Below, piece by piece: positions 25,824 to 35,400 of a stretch of DNA of 64,000 nucleotides. Source of the DNA: Chroococcidiopsis thermalis PCC 7203 (lineage in GTDB: Bacteria; Cyanobacteriota; Cyanobacteriia; Cyanobacteriales; Chroococcidiopsidaceae); NCBI RefSeq assembly GCF_000317125.1, contig NC_019695.1:4390336-4454335 (forward strand). Reading direction: 5' to 3'. The position numbers were made by a program, and so were the translations under genes. Within the stretch, counting starts at the first letter, position 1, and the number at the start of each line of letters is the position of its first letter. The notes under the pieces are model-generated. The model did not search any database and was not told the origin of the DNA. It saw only the letters and a list, made by a program, of their open reading frames with translations.

Positions 25824-25912
25824 TGAATGATTCCCCAACAATATATGTAGGAGCTAGCAATCAGAAACGCGCCGAGTCCTGATTGCAGGTTTGGGCGTTT
25901 GTGTGCTGACTC

Positions 25913-26512
25913 CTACACTGAGTCGCGATCGCTGGCACGATCGATTAGTGCGTTTGAGGGCAAGCTTGGATCGATCGCCTTACGCGCACTTTCAACACCC
26001 ACAACGGGTAGTGTACCCGGATCGAGCAAGCCGAGTTGAACCAATACACTTGCCTGATCCCAGTAGATGTGTTCGTGGGCTAGCTTGTCGCCACGGAACT
26101 GAACGATCGCTACCAATGCCACTTCAACCCGTTTCCCTGTCGGAGCAATGCCAGGTAGCATCCAGTCCATTCGGATGGTATGAGTGAACTTAACCAGCAT
26201 TTCATCGACAAGCCGATCGGTTCCAATCGTGCGCGAGATTGGGATTAGCTCCATGTCTGGCGGTATTTGTGGAATGCCGTATTTGGAATAAAACTCGCGC
26301 AGTGCTGGTTTCCCTACTCCCCCAGTCATTACCGGAATGTCATTAACATAAGCATCCTCAACCATCGTGGCAAGAGCATCTTCAACGTTGTGAGTGCCAA
26401 ACTCGTGTCGCAGATGCTCATCCCAGAGTTCTTGCAAAGACTCCTGGGCTGGTGTCAGGTTGCTAGTTGCCTTTATATTTGCTTGTTCGTCTACAGATTG
26501 CTGTTTGACCAT
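25913..26512 (-). CDS. SnoaL-like/ester cyclase family protein
   Basis: A 199-residue NTF2-like fold protein: LQELWDEHLRHEFGTHN near the N-terminus, VNDIPVMTGGVGKPALREFY, then MLVKFTHTIRMDWMLPGIAPTGKRVEV and HEHIYWDQASVLVQLGLLD. This is the SnoaL/polyketide-cyclase type sometimes annotated as nuclear transport factor 2 family. Enzyme activity is not certain. It sits in the leftward series between a hydrolase gene and a broken SDR gene. Confidence 0.78.
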   Translation of the reverse strand: MVKQQSVDEQANIKATSNLTPAQESLQELWDEHLRHEFGTHNVEDALATMVEDAYVNDIPVMTGGVGKPALREFYSKYGIPQIPPDMELIPISRTIGTDRLVDEMLVKFTHTIRMDWMLPGIAPTGKRVEVALVAIVQFRGDKLAHEHIYWDQASVLVQLGLLDPGTLPVVGVESARKAIDPSLPSNALIDRASDRDSV

Positions 26513-26540
26513 GATTGGATTCTCCTAGTTCTATCTGTTT

Positions 26541-26585
26541 AAGGTGTATTGAGTTCCAAGGCTCGACTTCTTTCAAATTCTTACA
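26541..26585. repeat. Dispersed about 43-bp repeat, copy 1
   Basis: The segment GAGTTCCAAGGCTCGACTTC followed by ATTCTTAC is repeated with several mismatches at 39247-39289. Both copies border broken genes (an SDR fragment here, an araC remnant there). Confidence 0.55.
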
Positions 26586-26801
26586 ATTATTGCTTCAACA
26601 TCGGCTTCTTTCGTGACATTTGCTTGCACAAAAATCGCCTCTCCGCCAGCTTCCTGAATCAATCGAACGGTTTCTTCACCTTCATCCATTCGACGACCCA
26701 CCACCGCCACCTTTGCTTGTTGTTGGGCATAAGCGATCGCGGCTGCACGACCAATTCCTGAAGTTCCTCCAGTGACTAACGCCACTACCCTGAAGTATCA
26801 T
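26573..26801 (-). pseudogene. SDR N-terminal fragment, frameshifted and truncated
   Basis: An ATG at 26801 with a perfect AAGGAG ribosome site starts the gene, but a missing 2 bp (GGTAGTG where GGTAAAGTG is expected) puts the next codons out of frame. The cofactor motif [13 protein letters not shown] and DVEAII follow in the corrected frame. The protein then stops at about residue 77, well before the active site. A dead remnant. Confidence 0.75.
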
Positions 26802-26883
26802 TGTGTTTCTCCTTCTGTCAATGCCATTAGATTCAAGTACTAATTAGAGAAGATGCTTGTAGCCAGATGCATTTACGCCTCGT

Positions 26884-27705
26884 CTATGGCGCGGTTGCAG
26901 CACGATCGATGAGCTTGGCAACGGCATCTGAATGGGAAACCATCACGACATGGGACGCGCCATTCACAACAACGGTTTCCTTTGAGATAGCGCGCTTCGC
27001 CATGAAAGACAGTGCCGCTGGAGGAATGTTCAAGTCGCGATCGCCATAAATAAACCAGGACGGGGTAGATTTCCATGCGGGCGCACCGGAGGCTTCGTTC
27101 AGGGCGGCTTCTGTAATCGGGCGCTGGGTGCTAGCCATCAGTTGCGCGTCGCTAGCGGGCACATCCGCAGCAAACTGGGCGTGGAACTTGTCCTGCTGAA
27201 TGTAGAGGTCTTTACCACCATCGGTTAGTTCAACTGGTGGCGCGAGTTTTGGTCCGAGCGTGCTGCCCGGATAACGTCCTGAGAGTTCAATGGCAGTTTC
27301 GCCCGCATCAGGAGCGAAGCCAGCAACGTAGACCAGTGCCTTTACATTCTTGTTGCCGTTGACCGCATTGGTGATGACTGCGCCTCCGTAGGAATGCCCA
27401 ACTAGCACAATGGAACCCTTGATATCCTTAAGGGTACTGGCGACATAAGCTGCATCGCTCTTGACACCGCGCAGGGGATTAGCCACAGCAACCGTCGGGT
27501 AGCCTTTGGCGATCAGCTTGGTCAAGACACCGTTCCAACTAGAAGACTCGGCGAATGCGCCGTGGACGAGGACGATCGTGGGCTTGTTAACTTGTGCATT
27601 TGCAGTACTCATGATAGCTCCTAGAGAAGTGATGGTAAGAGTTCCTAAAAAGAGAGTGACAATCAGAAGCAGGCGGATGCTGTTCCTGAAGTTAAGCATG
27701 TTCAT
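26884..27705 (-). CDS. Secreted alpha/beta hydrolase
   Basis: A 273-residue hydrolase with a signal peptide (SIRLLLIVTLFLGTLTITSLG, then STANAQ). Motifs: VLVHGAFAESSSW, LVGHSYGGAVI (nucleophile), YVAGFAPDAGE and GDRDLNIP (acid), GASHVVMVSHSD (His). Close in type to the exported haloperoxidase/esterase group. It sits leftward of the quinone reductase gene. Substrate unknown. Confidence 0.85.
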   Translation of the reverse strand: MNMLNFRNSIRLLLIVTLFLGTLTITSLGAIMSTANAQVNKPTIVLVHGAFAESSSWNGVLTKLIAKGYPTVAVANPLRGVKSDAAYVASTLKDIKGSIVLVGHSYGGAVITNAVNGNKNVKALVYVAGFAPDAGETAIELSGRYPGSTLGPKLAPPVELTDGGKDLYIQQDKFHAQFAADVPASDAQLMASTQRPITEAALNEASGAPAWKSTPSWFIYGDRDLNIPPAALSFMAKRAISKETVVVNGASHVVMVSHSDAVAKLIDRAATAP

Positions 27706-27816
27706 AGTGCGATCTCCTGGTGAAGGCGGTAGTCACAAGGTATTTGCGAATGTTTGAAGTTGTGCTACTTGGGGCTATTTTTCAGGTGATGATTTAAAGC
27801 GATCGGTGAGGACAGT

Positions 27817-28785
27817 CTAACTTTTGGTAAATTCCAGCACAATTTTCCCTTGCGTACCCCCCCGCTCTAGACGCTGATGTGCTTGAATTATCCGCTCCCA
27901 AGACAGCGTTGAATCAATGACGGGGCGAAGCTGAGTGCGCTCGATTAGTTTTGTTAAAGCATCTAATTTTGCTCGGTACTGTGGCGTGAGAACAAAATGG
28001 ATAGTCAGATTCTTGCCCCATGCTTCGATGAGTGATTGCGGCGTTTGAGTGTCTACAATACTCACAAGCCTGCCAAATGAGCGAATAATTTCTGGGCTAC
28101 GCTGGATTGTTTGCCCACCGATCGTATCCAAAACTAAATCAACACCTAGCTCATCTGTTTCCTGATAAATAACTTCCGCGTAATCTTCGTTCTTGTAATC
28201 AATGGCTCGATCTGCACCAAGTTTTTTGACAAAATCGAGATTTTTAGAACTGCATGTTGTAAAAACATAGGCTCCCATTGCTTTTGCAAGTTGAATCGCC
28301 ATTGAACCAACGCCACCAGCACCCGCATGAATTAGAACTGATTCCCCAACTTGAAGATTGACCCTCGTCACTAGACAATCCCAAGCCGTTCCTCCTGCGA
28401 GAGGAAAACACGCTGCTTCAATGTGCGACAAGTTAGAAGGCTTAAGCGCAACAATCCCTGCATCAGCAACATGATATTGAGCATAGCTGCCAGATTCTCC
28501 AAAAATCTGCGGCGAGTAATAAACTTCGTTTCCTACCTCAAAGTCTGTCACTGACTCTCCAACTGTCTCAATAACCCCTGAAATGTCAACTCCGATAATT
28601 GCCGGTAATCGAACCAAGTCTTTGTAATCACCACGGCGAGTCTGATAATCAACTGGATTGATCGATGTCGCACACACCCTTACTAGAACCTGATTAGGTT
28701 TTGGTATTGGCTTGGGCACAGTTTGAATCTCAAAACTCTCAGCACCACCAAATGTTGTCAGTACGGCTGCTTTCATACATTCCAT
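27817..28785 (-). CDS. NADP-dependent quinone oxidoreductase-like MDR protein
   Basis: A zinc-free medium-chain dehydrogenase, about 322 residues. Start candidates: ATG 28785 (MECMKAAVLTTFGG) with AAGGA upstream, or ATG 28776. The frame extends to 28869, but that extra part reads through the promoter of a divergent regulator. Motifs: NPVDYQTRRGDY, GVDISGVIETVG, GGTAWDCLV, VLIHAGAGGVGSMAIQLAKA (NADP-binding) and TCSSKNLDFVKKLGAD. No structural-zinc Cys cluster. It likely reduces quinones or enals with NADPH. The divergent HxlR regulator may control it. Confidence 0.85.
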   Translation of the reverse strand: MECMKAAVLTTFGGAESFEIQTVPKPIPKPNQVLVRVCATSINPVDYQTRRGDYKDLVRLPAIIGVDISGVIETVGESVTDFEVGNEVYYSPQIFGESGSYAQYHVADAGIVALKPSNLSHIEAACFPLAGGTAWDCLVTRVNLQVGESVLIHAGAGGVGSMAIQLAKAMGAYVFTTCSSKNLDFVKKLGADRAIDYKNEDYAEVIYQETDELGVDLVLDTIGGQTIQRSPEIIRSFGRLVSIVDTQTPQSLIEAWGKNLTIHFVLTPQYRAKLDALTKLIERTQLRPVIDSTLSWERIIQAHQRLERGGTQGKIVLEFTKS

Positions 28786-28909
28786 CTGTGCTAACCATCC
28801 TTGCTTTATAATCAACGGTAAAGGTATTTCAATACCACTCAACGTAAATGGTTCTCTCTTGTCCCGCAAGTCAGCACCATCTAGTAAGGTAGTTACTGTT
28901 CAGTCGCAA

Positions 28910-29260
28910 ATGCAGTTATCACAATCCCGTAACTTGCCAAAAAAAATCCCTGCTTCTCAACCAACTGTGGCTCATATCGTAGAGCATACTCTTGGTTGTA
29001 AATGGATGCTGGAGGTTTTACGCTTAATTCGTCAAGGTATCAACCGCCCAGGAGCAATGACTCGTGCAACTGAGGGATTGACCACTAAGGTTTTGAATGA
29101 GCGATTAGTAGATCTTGTCAACTTTGGTATTGTTGAGAAAGTTGCTTATCCAGAAATTCCGCCCCGCGTGGAGTATAAGTTGACTGCCTTTGGCTCTCGG
29201 TTCGTTGAAATTCTGGATATGATTGACGATCTAGAAGAATATTGCCAAAGTCGCCTCTAG
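28910..29260 (+). CDS. HxlR-family transcriptional regulator
   Basis: About 116 residues with a winged-helix HxlR domain: IVEHTLGCKWMLEVLRLI, LTTKVLNERLVDLVNFGIVEK and PPRVEYKLTAFG. It is divergent from the quinone reductase gene, the common layout of HxlR-type redox or electrophile sensors. The start is uncertain: the frame opens at TTG 28859, with the first ATG at 28910. HxlR sensors often use an N-terminal Cys; here the only Cys near it is in GCKWM, so a redox role is not certain. Confidence 0.78.
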   Translation: MQLSQSRNLPKKIPASQPTVAHIVEHTLGCKWMLEVLRLIRQGINRPGAMTRATEGLTTKVLNERLVDLVNFGIVEKVAYPEIPPRVEYKLTAFGSRFVEILDMIDDLEEYCQSRL

Positions 29261-29339
29261 AGCATTGGGATAGATAGTAGTTTATGTGCAAGTTAAAGCG
29301 CAGCCCAACAACCGCGCTGCACCGGAACGCTTCAATAGA

Positions 29340-30712
29340 GTGTGACCAAAATTTGATGTATTAGGCGGCGAGAGTGAAGCCATAGCGATTAATTTTTGAC
29401 CAGAATTGTTGCCATCGACCTTCGGTGTAAGTCAAAGTTCGTAGACTCAAGACAATCCCCGCACCACGTTCTTTCCATTTCATCCCTGCACCGCACAAAC
29501 GTGCTTTGACAATGACTTTACAGGCAGCTTCGGTGACTCCCGAACCAATAGGTAAATGACGGGCAACAGCTTCGGCATAATGCATTTGGTGGTGGTGGTT
29601 GCGAAAATAGGTGATGGCGTCTTGCAATCCAGATCGAATAGACTCGGACAACCGTTTGGGGTCGAGTGATTCCATTTCTGCCAATAGACGAGTGGCAGCG
29701 CCGACTTCGTGTTTAAGAGTGTGGCAATGGGTGTCCATCCAGGCTTGTTGATACTCATCACTACGAGGATGGATGGCTTTGGCGACCTTGCCCAAATACT
29801 GCGTGACGTGGTAAAAATCTAACACTTGAGTGTGGGTAAGTGGCTTTAAAAACGTCCAGTTCTCTTGTGCCCCATCAGCTAACCCTTGATAATGGGCATG
29901 TGGGTATAACCGCTTTACCTGTTCGACTTGGAGTTGCATCCGCCCAAGAAAAAACTCTCGTCCATGTTCTGGTGCCGCAGCAACGTATGTCGTGTGTTGA
30001 CGTTCTCCTAAAGCGTCGTACAAGCTAATGGTGCCGACCATTGCTTGCCGAAAACCATCCTCACATAACAACATGCACGTTCCATCCACCCCAATGCTCA
30101 CCGTCTCAATAGTCGGTAACTTTGGTGTTTGATAGTGCCAATCTTCTTCTTTGAGTAAGGCGATGGTGCCGACAGCTTCTGCCAAGGTTTGTACACTCGA
30201 CCGATGTACTTTGAGTCCATGATTCTCTCGTAAGTCCTCCACCAGGCGCACACTACTCATCTGTGCGTATTTATGACTGATTTGTTTGGCAAATCTCGGT
30301 GTCGAGGTGATGATGATGCGAGCATCCACTTCTAATGGACATAAAGTTTTCCCGCCATCACTAGTTTGGTAGACATGGCGCTGAAGAGCTACCATTCCGT
30401 AGGGGGTTTGATAAGTCTTGGGCAATTGCCCTTTGCTGGTCCAACGCATACCGCCACTCTCAATCGGAGAACCATCAGTGTCAAACTGTTTAAGTGCTTC
30501 TCCACTCGCCTTAGTTCCTGCCTCATTCAACACTGATTGGAGTGTTTCTTCTGTTTCTAAAAATGTCTTTTGCAATGGCACTACGAGCTGGAGTGTGACA
30601 AACTCAGCATTGCTTTCTACAATTGTTACACTCATGTCCCGCTCTCTCCACCTGCACCTGCTTTGTCTAAAGCATACCAGGTTCTCTTTCTCACATCAAT
30701 ATCTGGTCACAC
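29340..30712. mobile_element. ISKra4-family insertion sequence with 20-bp inverted repeats
   Basis: The left end GTGTGACCAAAATTTGATGT (29340-29359) pairs with the right end, complement GTGTGACCAGATATTGATGT (30693-30712), at 17 of 20 positions. One transposase gene fills the interior. I saw no clear target duplication. The left end lies 79 bp after the HxlR gene; the right end directly abuts the IS630-type element. Confidence 0.8.
29361..30635 (-). CDS. ISKra4-family transposase
   Basis: A 424-residue transposase that reads through without interruption. Landmarks: TPYGMVALQRHVYQ, the Asp-rich IGVDGTCMLLCEDG, QGLADGAQENWTFLK, VLDFYHVTQYLGKVAKA, and the C-terminal LPIGSGVTEAACK. The ATG at 30635 starts MSVTIVESNAEF. 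It nearly fills the space between the inverted repeats, and no frameshift is evident, so the element may be active. Confidence 0.88.
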   Translation of the reverse strand: MSVTIVESNAEFVTLQLVVPLQKTFLETEETLQSVLNEAGTKASGEALKQFDTDGSPIESGGMRWTSKGQLPKTYQTPYGMVALQRHVYQTSDGGKTLCPLEVDARIIITSTPRFAKQISHKYAQMSSVRLVEDLRENHGLKVHRSSVQTLAEAVGTIALLKEEDWHYQTPKLPTIETVSIGVDGTCMLLCEDGFRQAMVGTISLYDALGERQHTTYVAAAPEHGREFFLGRMQLQVEQVKRLYPHAHYQGLADGAQENWTFLKPLTHTQVLDFYHVTQYLGKVAKAIHPRSDEYQQAWMDTHCHTLKHEVGAATRLLAEMESLDPKRLSESIRSGLQDAITYFRNHHHQMHYAEAVARHLPIGSGVTEAACKVIVKARLCGAGMKWKERGAGIVLSLRTLTYTEGRWQQFWSKINRYGFTLAA

Positions 30713-31773
30713 CCGTCTGAAGTAGGCAATGAAACTCAAAGACGCTCGCCATATGTCAGCCTCTGCCCAAGAAGCTCTGCGGTATCGAGTCGTAAATGCA
30801 ATTGAAAATGGCATGAGTAAATCAGAGGCATCTCGCGTGTTTAAGGTGTCGCGTACCGCAATACATAATTGGACAAAAGCTACAGCAACCGAAGGCTCAA
30901 AGGCATTAAAAGCCAAAAAGCGTGGACCCCGCTCCAGCTCGCGACTGCTGCCCCATCAAGCAGCAACAGCGGTACGGCTAATGGAGTTGCAGTGTCCAGA
31001 TCAATTAGGTTTGCCGTTCTACTTATGGACTCGTGAAGCAGTACAACAATTTCTCCTCAGACGCTTTGAGTTATCAGTGTCGGTGTGGACAATCGGGCGT
31101 TATCTGAAAAAATGGAATTTTACACCACAGAAGCCACTGCGCCGTGCTTACGAGCAAGACCCACTAGCAGTCAAGCACTGGCTAGAAACGGAGTATCCAC
31201 AGATCTGTCGTACTGCTGAGCGAGAGAATGCAGAAATTCATTGGGGTGACGAGATGGGTGTCCGCTCTGACTACCAAACAGGGCGTTCCTACGGTCGAGT
31301 CGGGCAAACGCCAGTCGTACCAGGAACGGGTAAGCGCTTTAGCTGCAATATGATTTCGACCATCACAAATCGTGGCAAGCTGTGCTTTAAGCTGTTCGCA
31401 CAACGTTTTGACTCTGCTGTGATGCTTGATTTTTTGCGTCGCTTAATTCGTCACAGCTGCCAAAAGGTGTTTTTGATTGTGGATGGTCATCCGGTACATC
31501 GATCTCGTGCAGTCCACCAATGGCTAGCAAAACATGCAGATCGCATCCGCTTGTTTTTCTTGCCTGCTTACAGTCCCGAATTGAATCCCGACGAATTACT
31601 TAACCATGATGTTAAAGCCAATGCTGTCGGACGACAACGCGCCAAAAATAAAACCGAGCTGATTGACAATCTTCGTAGCTATTTGCGTAGCACACAACGT
31701 TACCCTCACGTTGTGCAAAACTTTTTTCGTGAGAAACATGTTGCTTACGCCGCTGCCTAAAACTGTTCACTAT
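30713..31773. mobile_element. IS630-family element (boundaries approximate)
   Basis: The right side ends at about 31773 (complement TAGTGAACAGTTTTAGGC, with the TA dinucleotide typical of IS630 targets). On the left the element begins right after the ISKra4 inverted repeat, and only a weak match (GTAGGCA) to the right terminus is visible, so the left end may be lost or the ISKra4 may have inserted at it. Confidence 0.55.
30729..31760 (+). CDS. IS630-family transposase
   Basis: A 343-residue transposase with an N-terminal helix-turn-helix (MSKSEASRVFKVSRTAIHNW) and a DDE/D domain: HWGDEMGVRSD (first Asp), FLIVDGHPVHRS (second Asp) and FLPAYSPELNPDELLNHDVK (third acid, Glu). Uninterrupted from ATG at 30729 to the stop at 31760. 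Probably functional as a transposase. Confidence 0.9.
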   Translation: MKLKDARHMSASAQEALRYRVVNAIENGMSKSEASRVFKVSRTAIHNWTKATATEGSKALKAKKRGPRSSSRLLPHQAATAVRLMELQCPDQLGLPFYLWTREAVQQFLLRRFELSVSVWTIGRYLKKWNFTPQKPLRRAYEQDPLAVKHWLETEYPQICRTAERENAEIHWGDEMGVRSDYQTGRSYGRVGQTPVVPGTGKRFSCNMISTITNRGKLCFKLFAQRFDSAVMLDFLRRLIRHSCQKVFLIVDGHPVHRSRAVHQWLAKHADRIRLFFLPAYSPELNPDELLNHDVKANAVGRQRAKNKTELIDNLRSYLRSTQRYPHVVQNFFREKHVAYAAA

Positions 31774-32412
31774 TCTATGCTCTGGTTAGTAACAATGCCG
31801 CGTTTAACGGCAACAATTACAGCTTGGGTGCGATCGCTGACATCTAAACTTATTCAAAATCCGATTCACATGAGATTTAACCGTGCCTTCACCGATACTC
31901 AAAGCCGCCGCAATCTCGGCATTACTCATCCCCTGTGCCAGCGAGCGGAGTACCGCCAGTTCTCTTTCACTCAGTTCTGGGTTGCTGAGGCGCTGTACCA
32001 ACTTTGCTCCCACATCGGGCGGAATATACTTCTGACCCCGATGAACGGTACGAATAGCATTTAGAAGCTCGTCAGGTTCAGTTTCTTTCAACAGATATCC
32101 TTTTGCGCCTGCCTGCAATCCCCGATAAATATCTTCGTCACTATCATACGTTGTCAGGACAATAATCCGAGCAGATTTAGATTCAGCGTGAATGGCACTA
32201 ATCGCTTCAACTCCTTCAACTTCAGGCATTCGCAGATCCATCAGCGTCACATCTGGTTGGTGTTGGCGAAATAAAGCGATCGCCTGTTTCCCATTTTCGG
32301 CTTGAGCGATCGCTGTCATATCTGGGTCACGGCTAATAATCGTGGCTAATCCTTGCCGAAAAATGGCGTGATCGTCCGCAATTAGAACCCGAATGGTTGT
32401 GGCTTGGCTCAT
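31770..32412 (-). pseudogene. NarL/LuxR-family response regulator with 3' single-base frameshift
   Basis: From the ATG at 32412 the receiver domain reads IRVLIADDHAIFRQGL, VTLMDLRMPEVEG (phospho-Asp) and RIIVLTTYDSDED. The HTH region is SERELAVLRSLAQGMSNAEI, GEGTVKSHVNRILNK. After ILNK one extra A (in the run at 31846-31848 on the + strand) shifts the frame, giving the nonsense tail FRCQRSHPS. With that base removed the tail reads LDVSDRTQAVIVAVKRG and ends at 31770, exactly next to the IS630 end. The protein still has receiver and most HTH residues, so partial function is possible. It sits eight bases after the giant kinase gene and is its likely cognate partner. Confidence 0.8.
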
Positions 32413-32419
32413 CGTGACG

Positions 32420-35400
32420 CTACTCCCGATTGACGGTGACAATAATTTCTGTTCCTTGCCCAGGTTGACTCCTAATCGTTAGTTGTGCGCCGATGCGCTC
32501 TGCCCGTTCGCTCATGCCTAGTAAGCCAAAACCCTCAGAGGATGGAATACTCCCAACTCCAAAGCCCTGTCCATTGTCTCTCACGCGCAAGCAAAATCGA
32601 TCGCGATCGTAGACTAGCTCCACTCGAATTTCGTCAGCATTGGCGTGTCTGATCGCATTGGTTAATGCTTCCTGTCCAATCCGCAGTAGGTTACTCTCTA
32701 CTTCAGTAGGGAGAGAATACACTGCACCCTCGATCTCATAATATAAAGTGGTATCAGTTGCGGCAGCTCTGGTTTGAGCGACGAGACGATGTAGAGCGCT
32801 CTGTAAACTGCTCGACTCCAAAAGCTGAGGACGGAGCGCTATCACGGATCGCCGCGCTTCACTTAGTCCAGTTCGCGCCAATTCTTTGATCAGATCCAGG
32901 TGTGCCCCAGTTGCTTCTAAATCGTCCGTTAGCACTTGGTTTGCGGCTCCTACCTGAGCCAGAATGCCTGTAAACGCCTGAGCAAGTGTGTCGTGAATTT
33001 CGCGTGCCATGCGGTTACGTTCTTCTAAAATCGAGGCGGCTTCTGCTTGCTTTTGCAGCGTAATATCTCGCGCCAGCCAAATCACCTGTTCGTGCTGAAT
33101 CGGGGCAATGCGAGCCGAAAACCAGATTTCTCGCCCAGCAAAGCAGTGACTGTATTCAACGGTGAGGACTTGTTGGGTTCTCAGCACCTGCTGAATGTGA
33201 TTCAGGAATTCATCGGCTTGTTCTTTGGCAAAAAGTTGATGCAGCGTTTTGCCAGTACACTCCTCTCCATAGGATGGATTTCCTTTGATTGTGCAGAGCA
33301 ATTGCCCTTCAGCATTGAAGATACATAGCGGATCGGGAATGGCTGAAACGATCGCCCGCAGTTCTGCTTCAGAGTCTCGCAACGCGGCTTCTGCTTGTTT
33401 GAGATTGCTAATATCCGCAACCACCCCTTCGACGTATCCATCGGCTGCATTCAGATAAGAAGAGGTAAGTCCCCAGAAAACTGTCCCATCTCGTTTTCGC
33501 AGTTGTGCTTCATAGCTTCGCAGTTCCCCATCCCGCTTCATCAACTCATGGGCTTGTTGGCGATCGCTGGGATTTACAAAATAGTCGATGCTGTGTTCTA
33601 GCCCAACGATCTCCTCTGGTGAATCAAAGCCCAATAGGTTGGCAAGGCGTTGGTTGGCATTGAGAATTAATCCATCCGAGATGCGGTTTCGGAAGATGCC
33701 AACCTGTGAGTTTTCAAAGATATTGCGAAACTTGGCTTCACTTCTCCGTAACGCTGCGGTTCGTTGGGCAACCTGTTGTTCTAAAGTCCGGTTGTAATCG
33801 GCTAGTAATTTCTCGGCTTGTTTGCGCTCGGTAATGTCTTGAAAAGCTGCGATCGCATAAGCTATATTGCCCCGTTCGTCATAAACTGGCGTTCCCCATG
33901 CTTCAACTGGAATTGTGGTGTTGTTTTGGTGGATTTCTACATCATCAACTCTAGTACGTTCACCACTCAACGCCCGCACAATCGGCAGTTTCTCAGTTGG
34001 ATATTTTCGCTTGGTTCCCGCCAGATAAGTTTGATAAACTTCTGCAAGTCGATCCGGTGTTAGGGAAGGATCGATCCCCTTACCCAATAGCTGAGTTGCC
34101 TGCTGATTAAAGTAGTAGGGGCGACCTGCCGCATTCAATACTCCAATGCCCACCGGAACCGCTTCTAGAAATTGTTTCATTCTACTCTCGCCTTCACGTA
34201 GTTTTGAGTAGAGCTTGGCATTTTCAATAGCGATCGCCGCCTGGGTAGATAACAGATTCAGAACTTGCGATCGCTCGGGTGTAAATGTTCCAGCCGCTAA
34301 TTGATTTTCTAAATACAATACACCTACTAGCTTAGCTTGATTGAGTAGTGGCAAACAGAAAATAGATTTGGTTTGGTTGCGTTGAATGTATGACTCATTG
34401 ATAAAAGCTCCTTCACCAATCGCATTGTTTAAAATGACAGTTTCATGGCTACGAATTACATAATTAATAATTGATTCAGGCAAGCAATCTATAATTGGAA
34501 CGGATTGCAGCACTTGCGTAATATAGGCATTCTCACCATCACCATCATTTAGTTGACCAGTCGCTTCAATTACCCACTCTCCTGAGTTTTCTAGAATTAA
34601 ATATCCGGTTTGTGCGCCAGCATTCTGAATTAAGATTTGCATTAAGGAACGCAGCAAATGCTCTAGTTCAATTTCACGAGCAATCGCTTGTGAAGCTTTC
34701 ATTATCGCCGCTAAATCTAAAGCAGTATCCGAGCGATTAGAGCTAGTTTCAGAAGTGGTAGATACTGACGTGAGAGTTACCTTAGACAACTGAGAAAAAA
34801 ATTGCGGATAGCGATTTTCCAAATCTTTAACTTTAGCTTTTGCACCCCAGCGATCGTAGCAGTAATGGGCTTCTTTCATGTATGTTTGGGCAATTTTTTC
34901 CCGACCTCGTGCTAAATAATGTTTAGCCGTCAATTCATAAGCTAGTGCTTCTTCTTGGATCAACTCATTTTCAGAAGCACCCGATATAGCGCGTTCATAA
35001 AACTCTTCAGCCTCAAAAAATTGCCCTAAGACTCGCGCTTTTTCTGCCTCGACCAGATAAAACTTATGTAGATAATTCATTGGAGCATGTTCTGCCCATT
35101 TCTGCATCTTTTCTTGGTTGGCGTTAACACTACTTAGCCAAGCTGCTTTTTGAGAGCTTGAAGCATCAAGCGGTAGGCTCAAAAGCGCTAGAGAATGATA
35201 CAAACAGAATAAAGGCAAAACCTTTATTGCTGTCACCTCTTCAAAGTGTTGCCTTGCCAAAACAGCGGTTTGTATAGCTTGATGATATTCTCCAAATAGG
35301 TAACACAGTATAATTTTGTATAAATAAAAGCGGCTAATTCCAGTTCCATCTTTAACTGCAATAGCGTGTGATAACGCCTGCTCTTCATCACATACACTAC

